Source: Scandinavium sp051650185 (GTDB taxonomy: Bacteria; Pseudomonadota; Gammaproteobacteria; Enterobacterales; Enterobacteriaceae). From it: a stretch of 64,000 bases of DNA. Of the stretch, positions 58,966-64,000 are shown one piece after another. The DNA lies in assembly GCF_051650185.1 (NCBI RefSeq), contig NZ_JBOFIN010000028.1, positions 110,412 to 174,411 on the forward strand, written 5' to 3'. Each line of letters starts with the position of its first letter. The first letter of the stretch is position 1. Both the position numbers and the translations under genes were made by a program. A model generated the notes under the pieces. The model did not search any database. It saw only the letters and a list, made by a program, of their open reading frames with translations, and was not told where the DNA came from.

Positions 58966-60132
58966 TTGGACTTTAATCAGATTATCGATCGCCATCATAC
59001 CGGCTCCGTGAAGTGGGAGCTGGCCAGACAGCACGCCGGGCAGGACGCGCAGCTGCTGCTGCCGATGTGGGTTTCCGACTTTGATTTCGCCTGCCCGCCA
59101 GCGGTGCAGGCCGCCCTGAGCGCACGCGCCGCCCACGGCGTATTCGGCTACACCGAACGCCAGCCGGACTATTTTGCCGCCCTGCTGAACTGGGCCAACA
59201 CCCGCCACGGGCTAACGCTGAATAAGGAGTGGATTTGCAGCGTGGAAGGGGTGGTACCGGGGATCGCCCTGCTGCTGCAAATGCTGAGCGCCCCGGGTGA
59301 CAACATCGTCGTACAGGGGCCGTACTACGGCACGTTTCGCAAAATCATCACCCTCAATGACCGTCTGCTGCTGGAAAACCCGCTGCGCGAGGTACCGGGC
59401 GAGGGCTATCAGCTGGATTTTGACCATCTGGAAGCGCTGTTCCGCGACCATCGTCCGCCGCTGATGATCCTCTGTAATCCGCATAACCCCACCGGGCGCT
59501 GCTGGACGTCGCAGGAGCTGGAACGGATCCTGACGCTGTGTGAAGCGTACAACGTCATGGTGATTGCCGATGAGATCTGGGCCGACCTGATCCTGCCTGG
59601 CGCCACGTTTACCTCAGTGCTGCACCTGGGCGAACGCTGGCATTCGCGGCTGATTGTCGCCACCTCCGCCAGTAAAAGCTTTGGCCTCTCCTCCCTGCGG
59701 ATCTCCAATTTTCTGATCCCGGAACCCGGGCTGCGTGAACGCTTCCAGAAACGGCTGAATGCCCACGGCATGGACGCGTTTAATGCGATGGCGCTGACCG
59801 CCGCAACCACCGCATGGCAGGAGGGCGCACCGTGGCTGGACGAGCTGCTGGCTTACCTGGCGGACAACAGGGCCTGGTTCACGGCGCAGGCGAAGGCGCT
59901 GCTGCCATGGGCCATCATCACCCCCGCACAGGCAACCTATCTGCTGTGGCTGGACTGCCGGGCGCTGGGGCTGGACGATGCCGCACTTCAGGAAGCGATG
60001 GAGAAAAAGGCCGGAGTTATTCCTTCGATGGGCGTCGGCTTCGGGCCGCAGGGCAGCGGCTTTGTGCGGCTGAATCTCGGCTGCCCGCGTCATTATCTGG
60101 AGCAGGCGCTTGAGGGGCTGATGAGGATTTAA
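58966..60132 (+). CDS. MalY/PatB-type PLP-dependent C-S lyase (cystathionine beta-lyase like)
   Basis: 388 residues, TTG start at 58966 with AGGAGAG upstream, three bases after the NhaC stop, so tightly coupled. MalY/PatB features: LLPMWVSDFDFACPPAVQAA, HGVFGYTERQPDYFAAL, NPHNPTGRCW, VIADEIWADL and the PLP lysine in SASKSFGLSSL. It cleaves the carbon-sulfur bond of cystathionine-like substrates to pyruvate, ammonia and a thiol. E. coli MalY also inhibits MalT. Whether this one does is unknown. Confidence 0.86.
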   Translation: MDFNQIIDRHHTGSVKWELARQHAGQDAQLLLPMWVSDFDFACPPAVQAALSARAAHGVFGYTERQPDYFAALLNWANTRHGLTLNKEWICSVEGVVPGIALLLQMLSAPGDNIVVQGPYYGTFRKIITLNDRLLLENPLREVPGEGYQLDFDHLEALFRDHRPPLMILCNPHNPTGRCWTSQELERILTLCEAYNVMVIADEIWADLILPGATFTSVLHLGERWHSRLIVATSASKSFGLSSLRISNFLIPEPGLRERFQKRLNAHGMDAFNAMALTAATTAWQEGAPWLDELLAYLADNRAWFTAQAKALLPWAIITPAQATYLLWLDCRALGLDDAALQEAMEKKAGVIPSMGVGFGPQGSGFVRLNLGCPRHYLEQALEGLMRI

Positions 60133-60139
60133 CGACCTG

Positions 60140-60161
60140 GCCCCGTCGCAGAAGGCGGGGC
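60140..60161. terminator. Weak hairpin between convergent malY-type and GntR-type genes
   Basis: GCCCCG / CGGGGC, a 6-bp stem with a ten-base loop and no T run. It is the only structure in the 37-bp gap. Confidence 0.35.
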
Positions 60162-60169
60162 TACAGGCT

Positions 60170-60883
60170 TTAGCCGTTGTTCACAATCACAATCCCGCCG
60201 TGATCGTAGCGGTAATGGCAGTGGGCGTACTCCAGCGGCGTACCGTCTTCCAGATAGATAACCTGCTCCACCTCCAGCACCGGATCGCTGGCTTCGCACA
60301 CCAGATGCTGCTGTTCCAGCTCTCCGGGCTTGATGGCCCGAACCACGCGATACGACCCCATGATTTTCAGCCCCAGCGTTTCCACATACTGAAACACCGA
60401 ACTTTCCAGATGGGTTTTATTGAGACCTGGCACCAGGCTTACCGGCATGACCGTCGCGTCTAGCGACATCGGCTCGTCATTGAGCAAACGCAAACGGACG
60501 AAATCGTACACTGGCGCATCCGCATTTATCAGCAGTGACGATTGTTCTTTCTCGGTCGGGAAACGCAGTTCAAAGCGCACCACCTGGCTGCTCACCTTTC
60601 CCAGATGCTCCCAGGTTTTCGTCGCGCCAAAGTAGTCGCTGCCGGGCAAATCCCATTGCGAAAGCTGCAGGAAGTTTTTGCGAACAAACGTCCCCTGCCC
60701 CTGACGCGTATAGATGAGCCCTTCGACAATCAGCTGACGCATGGCCTGCTGAATGGTCATCCTGCTGGTCTGAAATTCCGCCGCGAGAGCGAACTGATCG
60801 GGCAACGGCGAACTGGCTGGATACCGCTGGCTGATGATGCGTTTCTTGATTTCCCGCGCGATGTTTACGTACTTCGCCGCCAT
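60170..60883 (-). CDS. GntR/HutC-family regulator of the phospho-beta-glucosidase operon
   Basis: 237 residues from the ATG at 60883 (MAAKYVNIAREIKKRIISQR), with AAGGA upstream. GntR winged helix (LPDQFALAAEFQTSRMTIQQ ... EGLIYTRQGQGTFV) and a C-terminal UTRA sugar-sensing domain. It lies 17 bases downstream of the EIIC gene and is transcribed last in that operon, so it probably regulates it. The twin palindromes before the glucosidase gene are the likely binding sites. A much longer upstream frame overlaps EIIC and is rejected. Confidence 0.87.
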   Translation of the reverse strand: MAAKYVNIAREIKKRIISQRYPASSPLPDQFALAAEFQTSRMTIQQAMRQLIVEGLIYTRQGQGTFVRKNFLQLSQWDLPGSDYFGATKTWEHLGKVSSQVVRFELRFPTEKEQSSLLINADAPVYDFVRLRLLNDEPMSLDATVMPVSLVPGLNKTHLESSVFQYVETLGLKIMGSYRVVRAIKPGELEQQHLVCEASDPVLEVEQVIYLEDGTPLEYAHCHYRYDHGGIVIVNNG

Positions 60884-60900
60884 TGCCCATCCATCCTTAC

Positions 60901-62220
60901 TTAGTCTGCTATCCCACTGTTTTTTAAGGCCACTCGCTCTGCAATCTTGAGGAAAGGCAGGTAGAAGAATACACCAAAGATGATGATTATCAACTGAACC
61001 ACTACCGCTCTCCAGTCCCCGGCGGTTGCCAGCCAGGCGCTGAGGACTGGCGGCGTTGTCCACGGGATCATCACCACGCAGCGCGACATCAATCCAAGCG
61101 TTGTGCAAAGCCAGGCGAAGAAAATGCCGATGGCGGGCAGCAGCACAAAGGGGATCATCAGCGGGATGTTAAACACAATTGGCAGCCCGAAGATAACCGG
61201 CTCGTTGATGTTAAACAGCCCCGGCGTGATAGCCAGACGAGCCACCTGTTTCGACGCTTTCTGCCGTGAGAACAGGAAAATGGCAATCAGCAGAGAAATC
61301 GTGCTCCCGGTGCCGCCCACCATGCCAAAGGTCGGCACAAAAATGTTGTTGATGATGTGTGGGATCGGCTGCCCGGCGGCAAACGCCAGCATATTTTCAT
61401 TGGTGTTAATCAGCAGGAACGGTTCCAGAATGACGCTGTTGACCACCGCCTGGTGAATGCCCAGCGTGAACAGGAAGTTACCGAAACTGTAGATAAAAAT
61501 CGTGCCCGGCAGGCTGGTGTTGATCAACCGAAGTGGCTGCTGGATAAGCGTGATGATCAGATGGATCAGGTCGGTATGCAGCAGGTTTTTCAACAGCGCC
61601 GCGAGTATGGCAAAGATCGACAAAGTAATGATCGTCGGCAGCAGCGATGAGAAAGACTGGCTGACCGCAGGCGGAACGTTATCGCCCAGGTTGATCTCCA
61701 GCCGCTTGTACTGCGCGATACGGATAAACAGCTCCGTTGCCAGCAGGCCAATAATGACGCCCGCAAAAATGCCGGTGGTGCCGATATTGGCAAACGTCAG
61801 CACCGAGGTCAGGCTGACCGTGGTTTTGCCACCCACCGGCACCAAATCGACGGTCATCGGCATCATGATAATAAAACTGCTGAGTGCGATAACGACGGCC
61901 GAAACCGGGTTGGTGAAGTTTTTATTCCGCGCCAGCGACCACGCGATCATCGGTGCTATCAACAAAGCCGCAATATTCAGCGTCCCGTTGATAATGGCAT
62001 CGCCCCACACCTTAAATCGAACCAGCGTATCTCCGTCGAATACCCAGGGAAACACGACGTTGTTGACCAGTACCGCGAGCCCTGCCAGGATGAAAATCGG
62101 CATGACTCCGGCGAACGCGTCGCGCAGAGAACGCAGGTGAACCTGGTTCGCGATGCGCGCCGAAAACTCCACGAAGCGATCGGTAAAAGACTGCATATTG
62201 GATGAAACGTTATCAGACAT
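60901..62220 (-). CDS. PTS EIIC component, lactose/cellobiose family
   Basis: 439 residues from the ATG at 62220 (MSDNVSSNMQSFTDRFVEF), with AAGG nine bases upstream. About ten membrane helices and the EIIC signature NEPVIFGLPIVFN with PVSAVV and GTGSTISLL regions typical of ChbC/CelB. It moves and phosphorylates beta-glucosides such as cellobiose. It needs matching EIIA and EIIB proteins, which are not in this window. Placed between the glucosidase and regulator genes. Confidence 0.9.
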   Translation of the reverse strand: MSDNVSSNMQSFTDRFVEFSARIANQVHLRSLRDAFAGVMPIFILAGLAVLVNNVVFPWVFDGDTLVRFKVWGDAIINGTLNIAALLIAPMIAWSLARNKNFTNPVSAVVIALSSFIIMMPMTVDLVPVGGKTTVSLTSVLTFANIGTTGIFAGVIIGLLATELFIRIAQYKRLEINLGDNVPPAVSQSFSSLLPTIITLSIFAILAALLKNLLHTDLIHLIITLIQQPLRLINTSLPGTIFIYSFGNFLFTLGIHQAVVNSVILEPFLLINTNENMLAFAAGQPIPHIINNIFVPTFGMVGGTGSTISLLIAIFLFSRQKASKQVARLAITPGLFNINEPVIFGLPIVFNIPLMIPFVLLPAIGIFFAWLCTTLGLMSRCVVMIPWTTPPVLSAWLATAGDWRAVVVQLIIIIFGVFFYLPFLKIAERVALKNSGIAD

Positions 62221-62255
62221 GTGCACAGACCTTTTTATGACTCACCCCTAACACT

Positions 62256-62286
62256 CCCCCTCATGCACCTGGGGTGCATGAGGGGG
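62256..62286 (-). other. Perfect 14-bp hairpin between glucosidase and EIIC genes
   Basis: CCCCCTCATGCACC (62256-62269) and GGTGCATGAGGGGG (62273-62286) separated by three bases. Very stable but with no T run on the minus strand, so it is more likely an mRNA-stabilising or processing hairpin inside the operon than a terminator. Confidence 0.7.
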
Positions 62287-62308
62287 ATAACCCGATTTCG
62301 CGCAGGCG

Positions 62309-63682
62309 TTACATCTCTTCGCCGTTGCTACGGATTGCCTTTTTCAACCACGCGTAGCTTTTCTTCGGCACTCGCTTCAGATCTTTCAGATCGTGGTTTT
62401 CGCGGTTGACGTACACCACGCCGTAGCGCTTACGCATATCGCCCTGCGAGCTGAGGATGTCGATAAGGCCCCAGCCGAGATAGCCGATAACTTCTGCGCC
62501 ATCTTCAAAAATCGCCTCTTTCATGGCGTTGATATGGTCGCGGTGATAAGCAATGCGGTAGTCATCGGCAATCATGTTTTCGCCGTCCCATTGCTCAATC
62601 ACGCCAATGCCGTTTTCGATCGGGAACACCGGCAGACGCCAGTTGTTGTAGTACTGGGTGATGATGGTGCGGAAGCCCAGCGGATCAATCTGCCAGTTCC
62701 ACTCGGTGGCTTTCAGGTACGGGTTATCTTTGTCGCCATATTTCATGTAGTAGTTCACCGGCGTGCCTTCCGGGATAGGGTCGGTGTCGAGCGTGCGGCT
62801 GGCGTAGTAGCTGAATGCCATGTAGTCGTTCTTGTTGCTGTTGATAAGCGCCAGATCGTCTTCGCGATAGATATCTTCGAAGCCTTCGCGTTTGACCACC
62901 GCCATCACTTCCGGGCTGTAGCCCTGCCCGGCATACACGCGCAGCAGGTTTTGATTGAGGAACTCATCGTGCTGCTGAGCGCAGAAGATATCGCGAGGTT
63001 TACAGGTCGCCGGGTAAACAAGCTGATGCGCTAACATGCCGCCCATCAGTTTGCCGGGTTTCGTCTCGTGCAGGTATTTCGTCAACTGAACATGCGCCAC
63101 CATGGTGTGGTGCTGAACTTCATACAGCTCGCGCAGGGTTTCTTCACCACGCAGATAGCCAGAAATACGGAACGCAATCGGCATATGGAAGATGTTCTGC
63201 TCATTGAAGGTCAGCCAGTACTTCACCTTGTCGCCATAGCAGTCGATCATCTTTTTGCCGTAGCGGACAAACGCGTCCAGAACGCGGCGATCGTTAAAGC
63301 CGTTGTACTCTTCTGCCAGCGCCAGCGGCATGTCGAAGTGATAGAGGCAGATCATCGGTTCGATGCCGCGCTCAATCAGGCCGTCGATAAAGCGGTGGTA
63401 GAAGTCGATGCCTTCCTGATTAAACTCGCCGTCACCCATCGGACAAACGCGGCTCCAGGCAATCTGGAAGCGATAGCAGTTCATCCCCAAATCCTGCATC
63501 AAATCAAAGTCTTCTTCGAAACGGTGATAGGAGTCGGTGGCGACTTTCCAGTCAGAGGCAAATTCGCCCGGCTCGCGAATGTCGTACACCGATTTTCCTT
63601 TGCCGCCCTCGTTCCATGCGCCTTCCGTCTGCATGCTGGACACCGAGTTGCCCCATAAAAAGCCTTTCGCCAGTGTGTTCAT
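62309..63682 (-). CDS. 6-phospho-beta-glucosidase (GH1)
   Basis: 457 residues. GH1 catalytic glutamates: acid/base in LTFNEQN and nucleophile in FPIENGIG. The C-terminal loop GDMRKRYGVVYVNRENHDLK carries the Lys...Tyr pair that binds the 6-phosphate, distinguishing it from plain beta-glucosidases. The C-terminus is typical (KKSYAWLKKAI). It hydrolyses the phospho-sugar made by the EIIC-dependent PTS. First gene of bgl-EIIC-gntR, with twin palindromic operators just upstream. Confidence 0.92.
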   Translation of the reverse strand: MNTLAKGFLWGNSVSSMQTEGAWNEGGKGKSVYDIREPGEFASDWKVATDSYHRFEEDFDLMQDLGMNCYRFQIAWSRVCPMGDGEFNQEGIDFYHRFIDGLIERGIEPMICLYHFDMPLALAEEYNGFNDRRVLDAFVRYGKKMIDCYGDKVKYWLTFNEQNIFHMPIAFRISGYLRGEETLRELYEVQHHTMVAHVQLTKYLHETKPGKLMGGMLAHQLVYPATCKPRDIFCAQQHDEFLNQNLLRVYAGQGYSPEVMAVVKREGFEDIYREDDLALINSNKNDYMAFSYYASRTLDTDPIPEGTPVNYYMKYGDKDNPYLKATEWNWQIDPLGFRTIITQYYNNWRLPVFPIENGIGVIEQWDGENMIADDYRIAYHRDHINAMKEAIFEDGAEVIGYLGWGLIDILSSQGDMRKRYGVVYVNRENHDLKDLKRVPKKSYAWLKKAIRSNGEEM

Positions 63683-63699
63683 CGTCGCTCTCCGCTTAT

Positions 63700-63732
63700 A
63701 TGACTAGTCATTTAAATTTCATGACTAGTCAT
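63700..63732 (-). promoter_or_regulatory. Twin palindromic operators before the phospho-beta-glucosidase gene
   Basis: The perfect 12-bp palindrome ATGACTAGTCAT occurs at 63700-63711 and again at 63721-63732, centres 21 bp apart (two helical turns). They lie 18-50 bases upstream of the start codon. This fits cooperative binding of the GntR/UTRA regulator encoded at the operon's end. Confidence 0.72.
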
Positions 63733-63807
63733 ATAGAGCGAAATGACAAATCAGGCAAAAGGGTTGTGATGGTTTTGTGAGCAGAGCTGGAAAAAAAGCG
63801 TAAAAAA

Positions 63808-63840
63808 GCCGGATGGCGCTAACGCTTATCCGGCCTACAG
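63808..63840. repeat. REP element next to the IS110-family end
   Basis: GCCGGATGGCGCTAACGCTT followed by ATCCGGCCTACAG is the classic enterobacterial REP palindrome. It stands 31 bases from the transposase stop codon. Confidence 0.87.
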
Positions 63841-63871
63841 GGAGAGAGAATGAATGTGGACGTAGATACTG

Positions 63872-64000
63872 TTATGCCACGCAAGCATTTTCCATATGCT
63901 GAGTGGCATCGAAAGGGCGTCCTGATTTCAGGACGCCATACGCCATCTGCGCCAGCTTCCGCATCATCGCCCCGATTATTAGCTTCCCATTTTTCCCGTT
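63872..64000 (-). mobile_element. IS110-family transposase, C-terminal end (cut by the window)
   Basis: Reading the minus strand from 64000 gives 42 residues ending MENACVA and a TAA at 63872-63874. The stretch NGKNGKLIIGAMMRKLAQMA followed by YGVLKSGRPFD is the C-terminal signature of IS110-family transposases (DEDD-type recombinases with a transposase_20 domain). The rest lies beyond the right edge, so intactness is unknown. No terminal inverted repeats can be judged. Confidence 0.8.

Noticed and set aside
60884..61108. N-terminal extension of the GntR regulator
   Set aside because: It overlaps the EIIC gene in another frame and has no similarity to GntR proteins. The ATG at 60883 has a ribosome site and starts the winged helix correctly.
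1..64000. tRNA, rRNA, CRISPR arrays, prophage genes, integrases
   Set aside because: No cloverleaf, rRNA segment, regular direct repeat with spacers, or phage-type protein was seen. The islands lack tRNA borders and integrases.

Overview
This 64 kb window is a chromosomal segment of a member of the Enterobacteriaceae. The gene order from artJ to ldtB (ybiS) runs as in Escherichia coli K-12: artJ - rlmC - ybjO - potIHGF - ybjN - rimK - nfsA - ybjC - grxA - ybjM - ybjL - rybB - rcdA - ybjJ - ybjI - mdfA - ybjG - deoR - dacC - gstB - yliI - bssR - rimO - gsiDCBA - iaaA - moeAB - fsaA - pflE/pflF (ybiY/ybiW) - ybiV - ybiU - ybiT - ldtB. Most of these proteins match the E. coli ones in length and sequence as I remember them. 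The genus cannot be fixed from the sequence alone. An Enterobacter/Lelliottia/Leclercia/Citrobacter-type organism fits. All gene names rest on recall of the E. coli proteins, not on a search.

Several blocks interrupt this backbone. (1) Between artJ and rlmC (0.4-5.1 kb): a HigBA-like toxin-antitoxin pair, a two-component system, and a divergent set of a membrane cytochrome b, a Tat-exported molybdopterin lipoprotein and a small MxKDx-repeat protein. (2) Between bssR and rimO (26.7-28.1 kb): a 76-residue secreted protein and a class C beta-lactamase with no ampR beside it. The E. coli genes yliE/yliF are missing between rimO and gsiD. (3) Between ybiU and ybiT (44.8-53.1 kb): a LacI regulator, a major-facilitator transporter and a GH31 glycosidase, then a small secreted protein and a 915-residue Ig-like repeat protein with an AT-rich upstream region. 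(4) After ldtB (56.3-64 kb): a LacI - NhaC-type transporter - C-S lyase unit, then a phospho-beta-glucosidase - PTS EIIC - GntR operon. The window ends inside an IS110-family transposase next to a REP sequence.

How the genes work together: potFGHI imports putrescine. gsiABCD imports glutathione, and iaaA upstream in the same operon is a peptidase. moeAB supplies molybdenum cofactor, which the Tat lipoprotein of block 1 would need. ybjC-nfsA-rimK-ybjN and the divergent grxA form a redox/oxidative-stress neighbourhood. ybjG carries a PmrA/BasR-type box. The glycyl-radical pair pflE-pflF has a near-consensus FNR box at the spacing expected of a class II promoter. It also shares an inverted-repeat motif with the ybiU promoter. 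The sRNA RybB and a sigma-E-like promoter lie between ybjL and rcdA.

Intergenic repeats are frequent at convergent gene ends. There are REP/BIME-type elements (between potG and potF, and after ybjI, deoR, moeB and near the IS110 end) and four copies of a separate CCCTCACCC...GGGTGAGGG palindromic family. No tRNA, rRNA, CRISPR array or phage genes were seen.
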